Shown one piece after another: positions 24,673 through 33,446 of a stretch of DNA of 64,000 nucleotides. Position 1 is the stretch's first letter; every line of letters begins with the position of its first letter. A program made the translations under genes and the position numbers. The stretch spans positions 62,001 to 126,000 of the forward strand of contig JAUILN010000006.1 in assembly GCA_030432695.1 (NCBI GenBank). Reading direction: 5' to 3'. The notes under the pieces were generated by a model. That model was not told the origin of the DNA and did not search any database. It saw only the letters and a program-made list of their open reading frames with translations. The stretch is from a bacterium (GTDB taxonomy: Bacteria > Planctomycetota > UBA1135 > UBA2386).

Positions 24673-27270
24673 TCAGTCGAACTTCGCGCGCGCCTCCTGC
24701 AGCGCCTCGGCAGGGATCCGGAACACCTGTGTCGTCGCGGCGGGCGGGTCGGTGATCGTCCACTCCACGGGGTTGATCGCGCGGATCGAGTGCTCGGTCC
24801 GACCTCGCACCAGCCGCGCACGCACCCGGTAGGCGCCCGGCCGCCGGGCCTGCAGCGTGCCACTGCCGTCGGCGCGGATGGGGATCCATTGCCTCCAGTG
24901 GTTGACCAGGTTGGTGCCGATGCCGGTGTCGAGCTGGACGCGCGCGGCGAGGTCGATGTCACTGGGCATGATCTGGAGTTCGAGGCGCACGTCCTCGGGA
25001 AGCCCGGACGGCACCGGCTCGATGCGGATGTTCGCCTCGGGGGTGCGTCTGAGCTGCACGTCCTGGTCGGTGAACACTGCCGTCAGCTTCTCGACTGCAT
25101 GGCCGGGCGCGTCGAGCCACAGGTCGATCGGCCGAGCGACAGGCAGCTTCACCACGCCGCTGCCGAGCTGGTAGCCCGATACCTTCCCGGAGCCCACGAG
25201 GACGAACGCGTTCTGGTCTTTCACCGGCGCGCCGTCGGCGTCGCGGACGCGGATCTCCAGCAGGCGCACCAGGCCGCGCAGGTCGATGGCTGCGAGGCGC
25301 GGGTCGTCGCACGGGCCGCGCTCCACGTGCACGCCTTCGATCCGGACCAGCGGCTGGTCGTCGCCGGGGGCCAGCACCGACAGCACGTGGTCGCCGGGCT
25401 TCAGCCCGTCCCAGAGCATCGTGTAGCGGTCGTCGCCCGCGGCGCGCAGGCGGGATGCCGAGAGGTGGCCGAAGTCGAAGAGGCCGAACGCGTTCTCGTT
25501 CGACCCGTCGGCCCGCTCCAGGCGGTAGTGCAATCGTTCGTGGGGCACGTCGTCGTCGACCACGAAGGTGGCCGTGATGCTCGCGCCGCTCTGGAGATCG
25601 ACTTCGAGGTCGTCGGTCCAGGCCTCGAACTCGATGCCCTCGGTCTCCGGCAGGTTCTGGCCTTTGATCACGAGGCGTAGTGGCTGGCCGGTGTCCTGCG
25701 TGCCGTAGACCGCGAAGCGGCCGTCCTCCTCGTGGATCTGGCGGGTGTTGTGGACCTGCTGCCAGTGGCCCGCCGCCTGGCGTTCGATCGAGAACCAGGG
25801 TCTCCTCGGCGCCGGCTCGCCATCGACCAGGAGCCGACCCGCCACGATCGGGCGGGGCTTCTCCATCCGCACATCGCCGAGCTGGTTGTCGCCCGCCACG
25901 AGTTCGCGCTTCGGGATCGTCGTGGTCCACGACTCTCGCGGATCCTGCGTACTCACGGGGGCCTGGATGGCCAGGTCGACGGCCGCGCCGACGAAGCGGG
26001 GTTCGGTCCAGACGCGGAAGCGGCCGTCGTCGTCGGTCTTCGCGTTCGACATCCGCATGCCGACGGTGTTCCCACTCGTCATGGAGAAGACGGTGTCGGA
26101 TGCGGGGCGACCCTCCAGATCGAGAAGCCGCCCCACCAGGAACGCGCCACCGGGCGGCCTTCGAACGTCGACCTCGACGTTCTCGCCGAGGCGGGTCGGG
26201 CCATCGCACTCCACCTCGCCGATTCCGAAGATCCGCACCGCGAAGCGCTGGCCGAGCGCAACGTGGGGGAAGGTGGCCGTACCGTCGCGGCCGAGCAGGG
26301 GCATACCCTCGAGACTCCGGCTGCCGGTTCGATTCCCGTTCTGCGTGGCGACCGTCAGGACGACGCGCGCGTCGTCGACGGTGAGCGGATCGAGTGGGCT
26401 GGCATCTGCTTCGAGGGCGCGGACCGTGATCGAGCCGGTGGCTGGTAGGGCGAGCACGACCTCGGGGGGAGGGGCCGAGGACTCGACCACGACGCCCTCG
26501 GAACGCAGGCCGGGGAGCTCGCAGTAGAGCTCGAGGCCGGCCGAAGCGCTCGAGCCCGCGTAGTCCTGGAAGTGGCGCACCGAGGTGACGCCGGCCGCGT
26601 CCGTCTCGCCGAGCATCATGTGCATCGGGCGGTCCTCGTCGGTGCCTTCGCGGAACACGTGGACGGGTATGTCGTGGGCGGCTCGACCCTGCGCATCCTC
26701 GACGCGGATCCGCACGGTGTGGTCGCGGCGCATGGGGAGTTCCAGCGGTTCCTTCGCGCCGTCCTGCCAGAAGGTCGTGCCGTAGAGGTCGCCCTGCGAG
26801 GCGACGAGGAGCCGGTTCCGCTTGCCTCGTGGAACGTATGCCGCGCCCTCGTCGTCGGTGGTGACCGAGTCGAGGTACTTCCGCGCGAACGCGATCTCGT
26901 CGTCGCGGTAGGTCGCCCAGACCTCGTTGCTCAGGCCAGCCTCGGTCTGTTCGACGAACCACACCGTGGCGCCGGGAACCGGAGACCTGTCGGCGTAGTG
27001 GACCGTGCGCAACGCGAACGAGTCCTCGGGCGCGACGGTCGCGACGCGATTGCGCGCCGGCTCCATGGGCGGCGCCGGCTCCTCCGACCGGTCGGTCCCG
27101 CCGTCGGGCGAGTCCGCGACCGCATCTCCGTGGCGAACGTCGATGGCGTCGGCCGGCGCGGACGCGGCAGGTGATGCCGCTCCCGGCGGAGGGGGGGAGT
27201 CGAAGCCGAACAGCAGCCAGCCCGCCGCGCAGAGGGCGACGATCCCGAGAACGACGAGGGATGCACGCAT
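24673..27270 (-). CDS. Large membrane-anchored paralogue 1 (carboxypeptidase-regulatory-like domains)
   Basis: An 865-residue protein that begins MRASLVVLGIVALCAAGWLLFGF, an uncleaved anchor-like segment, followed by an Ala/Pro/Asp-rich linker. The rest is a string of beta-sandwich, transthyretin/carboxypeptidase-regulatory-like domains, e.g. P-V-P-G-A-T-V-W-F near residue 100 and G-R-L-L-D-L-E-G-R-P-A near 395. Around residue 650 is the family signature G-P-C-D-D-P-R-L-A-A-I-D-L-R-G-L, and it ends with F-R-I-P-A-E-A-L-Q-E-A-R-A-K-F. Three full-length relatives lie further right on the same strand. It is the last gene of that series and converges on the glycoside hydrolase gene. Function unknown; a periplasmic or surface structural or binding role is likely. 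Confidence 0.75.
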   Translation of the reverse strand: MRASLVVLGIVALCAAGWLLFGFDSPPPPGAASPAASAPADAIDVRHGDAVADSPDGGTDRSEEPAPPMEPARNRVATVAPEDSFALRTVHYADRSPVPGATVWFVEQTEAGLSNEVWATYRDDEIAFARKYLDSVTTDDEGAAYVPRGKRNRLLVASQGDLYGTTFWQDGAKEPLELPMRRDHTVRIRVEDAQGRAAHDIPVHVFREGTDEDRPMHMMLGETDAAGVTSVRHFQDYAGSSASAGLELYCELPGLRSEGVVVESSAPPPEVVLALPATGSITVRALEADASPLDPLTVDDARVVLTVATQNGNRTGSRSLEGMPLLGRDGTATFPHVALGQRFAVRIFGIGEVECDGPTRLGENVEVDVRRPPGGAFLVGRLLDLEGRPASDTVFSMTSGNTVGMRMSNAKTDDDGRFRVWTEPRFVGAAVDLAIQAPVSTQDPRESWTTTIPKRELVAGDNQLGDVRMEKPRPIVAGRLLVDGEPAPRRPWFSIERQAAGHWQQVHNTRQIHEEDGRFAVYGTQDTGQPLRLVIKGQNLPETEGIEFEAWTDDLEVDLQSGASITATFVVDDDVPHERLHYRLERADGSNENAFGLFDFGHLSASRLRAAGDDRYTMLWDGLKPGDHVLSVLAPGDDQPLVRIEGVHVERGPCDDPRLAAIDLRGLVRLLEIRVRDADGAPVKDQNAFVLVGSGKVSGYQLGSGVVKLPVARPIDLWLDAPGHAVEKLTAVFTDQDVQLRRTPEANIRIEPVPSGLPEDVRLELQIMPSDIDLAARVQLDTGIGTNLVNHWRQWIPIRADGSGTLQARRPGAYRVRARLVRGRTEHSIRAINPVEWTITDPPAATTQVFRIPAEALQEARAKFD

Positions 27271-27392
27271 CGGTCTCTCCGGTGTTGCCCCGGGTCAGGG
27301 GGCAGGTGCGAGTGTGGGAGGGGGTTCCCGGGATCGGAGTCTGCGCGTTGCGCTGCGGGCCGCAAGGCGGTGGATCAATGGGATGTTCCCGG

Positions 27393-27424
27393 GTGCCTGC
27401 CCCGCGCCTCCTGGCGGGGCGCAC
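27393..27424. other. GC-rich hairpin between paralogues 1 and 2
   Basis: GTGC-(CT)-GCCCCGC pairs with GCGGGGCGCAC across a short loop. It lies downstream of paralogue 2 and 120 nt upstream of paralogue 1 on the minus strand. It lacks a T-run, so it is at most a weak terminator. Confidence 0.4.
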
Positions 27425-27428
27425 GCAG

Positions 27429-27469
27429 AATCTGTCGTAGTTGGTGCCTGGCACCGACTACGACAGATT
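27429..27469. repeat. Core palindrome copy 1 (GTGCCTGGCAC), overlaps a stop codon
   Basis: A 41-nt palindrome centred exactly on the T at 27449. The core GTGCCTGGCAC (27444-27454) is flanked by 15-nt arms AATCTGTCGTAGTTG and CGACTACGACAGATT that pair with one mismatch. The outer right base belongs to the stop codon of paralogue 2 (27469-27471). Confidence 0.85.
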
Positions 27470-30051
27470 CAGCGGCGCTCGAAGCGTGCGCGGGCTGCCT
27501 GCAACGCCTCTGCGGGGATGGTGAAGACCGCGGTCTGGTCGTCGACCGAACCGGGGATCGACCAGGTGGCGGGCTCGATGCCTACGACCTCCACCTCGAG
27601 GCCGTCGCCGACGAGCCATGCGTGGACCTCGTGGGGTCCGGTCCGGCGCGCGCGGAGCCTCGTCGTGCCGTCGGCGGGGATCGGGACCGGGAGTTCCAGG
27701 TGGTTGGCGAGCCGTCCACCGGAGCCGGTATCCAGGAACGCCATGCGTTGGCTCTCGGGGCCGGTCGGTCGGAGGCGGAGGACCAACTGCGGTCCGTCCT
27801 CCGGCAGCCCCGGTGCCGGCTCGACGCGGAGCGGGATGCGCGGGGCGAGTTCCAGGGCGATCTCGACGTCGGCGAACACTGCGGGGATCGACGTGGTGCG
27901 GTGATCCGGCGCTTCGACGAGGAGGTCGTGCGGCCGGGACACGGCGAGCTGGACCGGTCCGCGCGACAGGCTGAATCCACGGACCACTTGCTCCCCGATC
28001 AGCACGAAGGCGTCGTTGCGCTCCAGTGGTCGCCGCTCGAAGTCGAGCACGCGGATGGTGATCTTGCGGGCGAGTCCGCGGAGGTCGATGTCGTCGAGTC
28101 GCGGGTCGTCGCAGGCGCCTTGGTGGACGCGGAGTCCGTCGATGCGAACGACCGGCTCGTCCTCCCCCGGCGCGTGGACCAGGAGGCTGCGCGTGCCGGC
28201 CGGCAGTCCGCTCCAGGTGAGCGCGACCCTGCCCTCGCCTGCGCGGTCGAACCCCGCATGCGTCCCGGCCTTGCGCCGCCCGGCGAAGTGCGGTGCCGGA
28301 TCGTCGGGTGTGACGAGGGCGTACTCGAGGAGCCCGAACGGAACGTCGTCGTCGACGCGGAAGATGGCCCGCACCGAGCCGCCGGTCCGGAGGCGAAGCT
28401 GCAGGTCGTCGGCTCCCGACTTGAACTCGAGCGGTGGGACCTCGAGGAGTTGCCCGGCGAAGACCGTCAGCCGGAGCAGTTCGCCGGGGTCGGCGACGCC
28501 GTGGACCACGAAGCGGCCGTCTTCCTCGATCGCCGGCTGGGCGCGGGGCACCCGTCGCCAGAAGCCCTGCTCCTGGCGTTCGACGACCAGGGTCACGCCC
28601 GCACCGCTCGGCGCGTCGTCGATCCATAGCTGGCCGGCGGCGATCGGCAGTGCTGCGCCCTTCACGATGTCGCCGAGATCGTGCTGGCCGGGCGTGAGCC
28701 GATGCGCACCGAGGGCGACCTGCCAGGTGCGGCGCGGGTCGCGCTCCCAGCGCGAGGACCCCACCGAGAGCTCGACCTCGGGGCCGACGAAGTTCGCATC
28801 GAGCCAGGTGCGGAAGCGACCCTCGGAGTCGGTGCGCAGTCGGTCTTCGCGGCGGTTGGTCGGAGTGGCGCGGTCCAGTTGCAGTTCGAGGTCGGCCAGG
28901 GGGCGTTGCTCGACATCGACCAACCGGCCGCTGAGGACCGTGCCGCCCGGTTCCCGCTGCAGCGTGACCGCGACCACCTCGCCCGCTCGGCCAGGGCCCT
29001 GGAAGCGCACCGCAGCGACGTCCTTGGCCACGGCCTGGAACTCCACGCCGAGCGCGACGTGCGGGAAGGTCGCGACGCCGGCGTCGTCGAGGGGACTGTG
29101 AGCGGAGGTTCGCGGCACGATGGTGTTCTGGTCGGTCCGGTCGAGGTGTGCGACGATCACGTCGCGCATCGACAGGGTGCGGGGATCCAGCGGGCTGCCG
29201 TCGGCCTCGAGAGTGCGTACGCGGACCGCTCCGGTGGGCGGGAACCGCAACACCACCTCCTGCAACGGTGCGTCCGGATCGAGCGGTGCCGACCGGACCT
29301 CGATCCCTGGCACGCGGCCGACGGCGAGCAGCGATGCGTCCGACTCGCCGTCGTATCGCTGCAGGTGATGGAAGCTCCAGGAACCGGCTTCGTCCGACTG
29401 GCCACGGTCGTATGGCTGCGGCTCCTCGGTGCCGCGCGCGCGGCACAGCAGGATCTCCGCGCCCACCAAAGGCTCGCCGTTCGAGTCCTCGGCGTGCACC
29501 ACCAGCTCTCGGTCGCGCTGCATCCGAAGGACCACCGGCTCCTCGGCCGTCGGTCGCCAGCGGCCGGTCGCGTAGCGGTCCTCGGACACCGCGATCAGAT
29601 GCACCAGGCTTTGGTGATGCGGAACCTGCGCCAGCCCTCGGGAATTGGAAGTCACCGTCCGGTAGTGCCGCCGCGCGAAGGCGACGTCGTCGCGCGATGC
29701 CTCCATCCACTCCGCCTCGCTCAGGCCAGCCGTTCCCGGCTCGATGAAGAGGACGGTCGCATCCGCGATCGGCTGACCGGCTTCGAAGTCCTCGACCCGG
29801 ACGGTGAAGAAGGCGGGGGGCTGCGGAGTCTCCAGCAACTCTCGTCCGGGCGAGGGCCTGTCGTCCGTCACGATCTCGCTATCGGTCGCAGAGGCCTGGT
29901 CTGCAGCGGGCGCCCGCGAGCCGATCGACCCAGGCGGGTTCGCCTGACCCGACGAGATCGCTCCGTTCCTCGGTGACTCACCTGGCCCGAGGAGCAGCCA
30001 GCCCGCGATGCACGAGGTGACGATTGCGAGGCCGATGAGCAGTGCGCGCAT
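27469..30051 (-). CDS. Large membrane-anchored paralogue 2 (carboxypeptidase-regulatory-like domains)
   Basis: An 860-residue homologue of the gene at 24673-27270. It starts MRALLIGLAIVTSCIAGWLLLG (uncleaved anchor; the Cys is not at a lipobox end). The beta-sandwich domain string is the same, with G-R-L-V-D-V-E-Q-R-P-L near residue 380, the signature G-A-C-D-D-P-R-L-D-D-I-D-L-R-G-L near 640, and the ending F-T-I-P-A-E-A-L-Q-A-A-R-A-R-F that nearly equals paralogue 1. It is more similar to paralogue 1 at the C-terminus than to paralogues 3 and 4, so it looks like the most recent duplicate pair. The stop codon is embedded in the edge of a palindromic repeat. Function unknown. Confidence 0.75.
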   Translation of the reverse strand: MRALLIGLAIVTSCIAGWLLLGPGESPRNGAISSGQANPPGSIGSRAPAADQASATDSEIVTDDRPSPGRELLETPQPPAFFTVRVEDFEAGQPIADATVLFIEPGTAGLSEAEWMEASRDDVAFARRHYRTVTSNSRGLAQVPHHQSLVHLIAVSEDRYATGRWRPTAEEPVVLRMQRDRELVVHAEDSNGEPLVGAEILLCRARGTEEPQPYDRGQSDEAGSWSFHHLQRYDGESDASLLAVGRVPGIEVRSAPLDPDAPLQEVVLRFPPTGAVRVRTLEADGSPLDPRTLSMRDVIVAHLDRTDQNTIVPRTSAHSPLDDAGVATFPHVALGVEFQAVAKDVAAVRFQGPGRAGEVVAVTLQREPGGTVLSGRLVDVEQRPLADLELQLDRATPTNRREDRLRTDSEGRFRTWLDANFVGPEVELSVGSSRWERDPRRTWQVALGAHRLTPGQHDLGDIVKGAALPIAAGQLWIDDAPSGAGVTLVVERQEQGFWRRVPRAQPAIEEDGRFVVHGVADPGELLRLTVFAGQLLEVPPLEFKSGADDLQLRLRTGGSVRAIFRVDDDVPFGLLEYALVTPDDPAPHFAGRRKAGTHAGFDRAGEGRVALTWSGLPAGTRSLLVHAPGEDEPVVRIDGLRVHQGACDDPRLDDIDLRGLARKITIRVLDFERRPLERNDAFVLIGEQVVRGFSLSRGPVQLAVSRPHDLLVEAPDHRTTSIPAVFADVEIALELAPRIPLRVEPAPGLPEDGPQLVLRLRPTGPESQRMAFLDTGSGGRLANHLELPVPIPADGTTRLRARRTGPHEVHAWLVGDGLEVEVVGIEPATWSIPGSVDDQTAVFTIPAEALQAARARFERR

Positions 30052-30055
30052 CGTG

Positions 30056-30094
30056 GACTTTTACAACGCGTGCCTGGCACCGGTTGTAAAAGTC
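30056..30094. repeat. Core palindrome copy 2, AT-rich arms
   Basis: Core GTGCCTGGCAC at 30070-30080, centre 30075. The 14-nt arms GACTTTTACAACGC and CGGTTGTAAAAGTC pair except for a minor mismatch next to the core. The arm sequence is unrelated to copy 1. It lies in the 56-nt gap between the start of paralogue 2 and the end of the ELWxxDGT gene. Confidence 0.85.
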
Positions 30095-30107
30095 GCGCGT
30101 CGCAGCG

Positions 30108-33100
30108 TCAGCTCCCGACCCTCAGCAGCAAACCGAAGCCGAAGTCGAGCGTTCCGTTCCACGCGCCCCTCGGCACCAGCACCGCGGCCTGCGATGCGAC
30201 CTCCACGTGCAGCAGCGCCGGCAGGTTGGGCACCGACAGTGGAACGGTGGTCGGGCCTGCTGGCGCGGTCGTGACCGGCAGGTGGGCGAGGATCGGGTCG
30301 ACCAGCAGCGAGCAGCCGAAGCCGACCGGCAGGTTCGCGCGGTTGCCGAAGGCGACGACTCCTGGCACCGCGGGTGGCACGTCGTCGAGAGCGAGCACGT
30401 TGGTGGCGCCGAGGGTCGGCGCCTTGGTCGCGTGGAGTCGCGGGATCGATCCACCAGCGCCGGCGCAGCCCGTGCCGTAGACGTCCGCCAAGGCCGCGTC
30501 GATCGAGTCGGTGTCGAGCACCATCGGCTCGGCGCCCCACGCGGCGGTCGTGCCGCGGAACACGACCTTGGTGCCGATCCGGATCCACGCGGCGGGCACG
30601 CTTCCCGCGGCGCCGACGTAGCGGTCGAGGAGGCGTCGCGTCCCCTGCGGGGTGCCGTCCGTGACCCACGGCTCGGCGCCTTCGCCGTTCGGTCCGTAGG
30701 CCGAGAACAGCATCCGGTTGCCGGCACCGACCACGTAGCCTTCGTCCGGATAGGAGTCGTCCGGTCCGGGCACGATGTCGGCGACGAGCACCGTGCCGGC
30801 CGCGGTGCCGTCGGTCGCGAACAGCTCGTAGCCGAGGCTCGATTGGCGGGCGCGGAACAGCAGCCGATCGCCGAGACGGCCGAAGACCTGCGGGAAGGAA
30901 CCGGTCGCGCCGGGCTCGAGATCGATCACCCGCCGCGTGCCGGCGGCCGTGCCGTCGGTGGTCCAGAGTTCGGTTCCAGCCACGGCGTCCGCGGCGCGGA
31001 AGTAGGCGCGGTTGCCCTCGACGAAGATGCCGTCGATGTCTTCGCCGAACGGTGGCTCGACGAAGGTGCCGAGCTGGGTCGTGCCGCTCGGCGTCCCGTC
31101 GCTCCACCAGAGACTCCGCACGGTGGTGCCCGCCTGGGCGGTGAACAGCAGGCCGCCGTTCAGTGCGTGCATGTCGCGCGGCGAGCCGACGAACGAGCCC
31201 GGCCAGAGGTCGTACAGGAAGTGGGTCCCGGCGGGCGTGCCGTCGCTCACCCAGAGTTCCTCGCCGAACTGCGGGTGGTTGGCGGCGAAGAACAGCAGGC
31301 CACCGGCGACCGCGAGTTCGCTCGGGAAGCTCGAGACCGCACCGGGGATCACGTCGATCGCGAGGGTGGTCCCGGCGAGCGTGCCGTCGGTGTGCCACAG
31401 CTCGATGCCGCCGCTGCCTGTCGCGCCACCGCCGAACCAGAGCTTGCCGGCGAAGGGTACGAAGTCGCTCCAGGGTGGAATCGACGTCAGGCGGATGGCG
31501 GGGGGTGTTGCGCCTCCGCCACCGACCGGGACGCCGGCCGAACGGTAGACCCCGCTCCCCGCATCTCCGTTGGCGCTGAAGAACAGGCCGTCGTTCCATG
31601 CCACGAGACGGTCCGGACCGGAGCCCTGCGGGCCCGTGCGCAGGTCCTCGAGCAGGAACGAACCGGCGACCGTGCCATCGGTCGTGTAGATCTCCTGGCC
31701 GAGGGGACCGCTACTCACGGTGAAGTAGGCGCGATCCCGGAGCGTCACGAACTGCTGGGGGAAGGAGCCCAGTCCGACCGAACTCTCGACGAAGGTGACC
31801 TGCTGCGTGCCCGCCACTGTCCCATCGGTGCGCCAGACCTCGCGGAAGCCCGAGCTGCTCGCCTCGAGGGCGCACGCCGCGCGGCCGCCCCACTCGACGA
31901 AGTCGCGTGGATCCGCCGTGCACGCCGTGCAGATCTCCGCGACGAGTCGGGTGCCCGCGTCGGTGCCGTCGCTGCGCCATACCCGCGACAGCGAACGCGT
32001 GCGGCCGGTGAAGTAGACGTGGGAGCCGACCACGACACGGTCGCCGAGCGACACCGGTTCCATCGGCACGCCGGACGCCGAGGCCATGACCTGCTGGGTG
32101 CCCGGGGCGGTGCCGTCGGTGCGCCACAGCTGCGCGCCGCTGCTGGTGGACTGGGTGAACAGGACCAGGCCTCCGACGCCGACCGGGTCGGCGTTCGCTC
32201 CCGCCGACGCGTCGCGGATCGAGGTCGTCGCGCCGCTCGAGCGCACGGTGCGGAACAGCTGCCCGTCCGACGTGAAGTAGAGGTCGCCACCCACGTCGCT
32301 CGCGGTGTCCACGATGCCGTTCGTCAGCGCGGTGACGTCGACGAGGGGCAGGGTGCCCGCCGATGTGCCATCCGTCGAGACGATCGAGACTCCGCCTGCC
32401 GCGCTCCGCACCGTGAGCCACACGCGCGTCGGGTCGGCACTCGCGTCGAAGCGCAGGATCGAGGCACGACCGGTCGGATCCAGGTCGGCGATCGGGAAGG
32501 CCGCGCTGCCGTTCGAGGCCCAGAGTTCTGCGCCCGAGGTTCCGTCGTCGGCGCAGAACAACAGCAGGTTGCCGAGTGCGATGCCGGGGGCCGCGTCGGT
32601 GCCGCGCCAGCCGGATGCTGCACCGGGTGCGACATCGGCGACCAGCGTCGTGCCCGCGATCGTGCCGTCGGTCACCCAGAGTTCGCTGCCGTGCACGCCG
32701 TCGTCGGCCGCGAAGAACACCCGGCTGCCGACGCGGAGCAGGCCGCGTGGCGCGGACGTCGATTCAGCGGCGAGCAGATCGCCGAGCGCGAAGGTCCCGG
32801 TCGTCGTGCCGTCGCTGACCCACGGCTCGCGACCGGTCGCAGGCAGGTAGGCCGTGAATACCACGCGGCCGTTGCCGTCCAGGTCGGTGATCGACTCCGG
32901 CCGCGACGAGCTGCCGCCGGGTCCGATCTCGCGGGCGAGCACCTCGTTGCCCGGCACTCCGTCCGAGCACCAGAGCTCGGTTCCCGACCGATTCACGGCG
33001 CGGAAGAACAGCTTCGCGCCGCTGACCGTGAGTTCGGCCGGATGATCGAACGACCGGAGCGAGTCGGGTCGGATGTCGAGCAGGAGTGACTGGGCCGGCA

Positions 33101-33149
33101 AACCTGCTGCGAGGGTGAGCAGGACCACGGTGGTCTTGGAGAGCGTCAT
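30108..33149 (-). CDS. Secreted ELWxxDGT-repeat protein
   Basis: From ATG 33149 the 1013-residue product has a signal peptide (MTLSKTTVVLLTLAAGLPAQ) and about fifteen repeats of roughly 50-60 residues, each built around E-L-W-x-x-D-G-T-x-x-G-T, with variants such as E-P-W-V-S-D-G-T and E-V-W-R-T-D-G-T. This matches the ELWxxDGT repeat family, which is expected to form beta-propeller-like or solenoid structures in extracellular proteins. The C-terminal 110 residues lack the repeat. They begin near Y-G-T-G-C-A-G-A-G-G and end in a beta-rich block, which resembles the C-terminal domain of many secreted proteins in this lineage. The open frame to 33281 upstream has no signal peptide. Ligand or role unknown. 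Confidence 0.88.
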   Translation of the reverse strand: MTLSKTTVVLLTLAAGLPAQSLLLDIRPDSLRSFDHPAELTVSGAKLFFRAVNRSGTELWCSDGVPGNEVLAREIGPGGSSSRPESITDLDGNGRVVFTAYLPATGREPWVSDGTTTGTFALGDLLAAESTSAPRGLLRVGSRVFFAADDGVHGSELWVTDGTIAGTTLVADVAPGAASGWRGTDAAPGIALGNLLLFCADDGTSGAELWASNGSAAFPIADLDPTGRASILRFDASADPTRVWLTVRSAAGGVSIVSTDGTSAGTLPLVDVTALTNGIVDTASDVGGDLYFTSDGQLFRTVRSSGATTSIRDASAGANADPVGVGGLVLFTQSTSSGAQLWRTDGTAPGTQQVMASASGVPMEPVSLGDRVVVGSHVYFTGRTRSLSRVWRSDGTDAGTRLVAEICTACTADPRDFVEWGGRAACALEASSSGFREVWRTDGTVAGTQQVTFVESSVGLGSFPQQFVTLRDRAYFTVSSGPLGQEIYTTDGTVAGSFLLEDLRTGPQGSGPDRLVAWNDGLFFSANGDAGSGVYRSAGVPVGGGGATPPAIRLTSIPPWSDFVPFAGKLWFGGGATGSGGIELWHTDGTLAGTTLAIDVIPGAVSSFPSELAVAGGLLFFAANHPQFGEELWVSDGTPAGTHFLYDLWPGSFVGSPRDMHALNGGLLFTAQAGTTVRSLWWSDGTPSGTTQLGTFVEPPFGEDIDGIFVEGNRAYFRAADAVAGTELWTTDGTAAGTRRVIDLEPGATGSFPQVFGRLGDRLLFRARQSSLGYELFATDGTAAGTVLVADIVPGPDDSYPDEGYVVGAGNRMLFSAYGPNGEGAEPWVTDGTPQGTRRLLDRYVGAAGSVPAAWIRIGTKVVFRGTTAAWGAEPMVLDTDSIDAALADVYGTGCAGAGGSIPRLHATKAPTLGATNVLALDDVPPAVPGVVAFGNRANLPVGFGCSLLVDPILAHLPVTTAPAGPTTVPLSVPNLPALLHVEVASQAAVLVPRGAWNGTLDFGFGLLLRVGS

Positions 33150-33345
33150 GACATGTTCCGAGACGTCGCGCGGGGCGCTGCGCGAGCGGGTCATTGGACG
33201 GGAACGCGCGCAGGTCGGGGGCGTCGAACGGAGCTTTTGACGCCGTCGAACCGCCGACACCGCGGTCGGGATCCCGCGCATGTTGCCTGACCTCCCTCAT
33301 CCACCGGCGGTCGCGCATGCCGTGCACTCGCTCTCTCCCCCAAAG

Positions 33346-33382
33346 TCTGTCGTAGTTGGTGCCAGGCACCAACTACGACAGA
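33346..33382. repeat. Core palindrome copy 3, perfect arms
   Basis: A perfect 37-nt palindrome: arms TCTGTCGTAGTTG and CAACTACGACAGA around GTGCCAGGCAC (33359-33369), the reverse form of the usual core. The arms are those of copy 1, so copies 1 and 3 are close relatives. It lies in the 297-nt divergent gap between the ELWxxDGT gene and the esterase gene, so a terminator role for both is excluded. I see nothing else in that gap. Confidence 0.85.
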
Positions 33383-33446
33383 AACGGTTCCGAGCTGGGA
33401 CATCCCTGCGGCACGGCGGGCGCGTTGAGTTGGCAGACTCTTCCGC

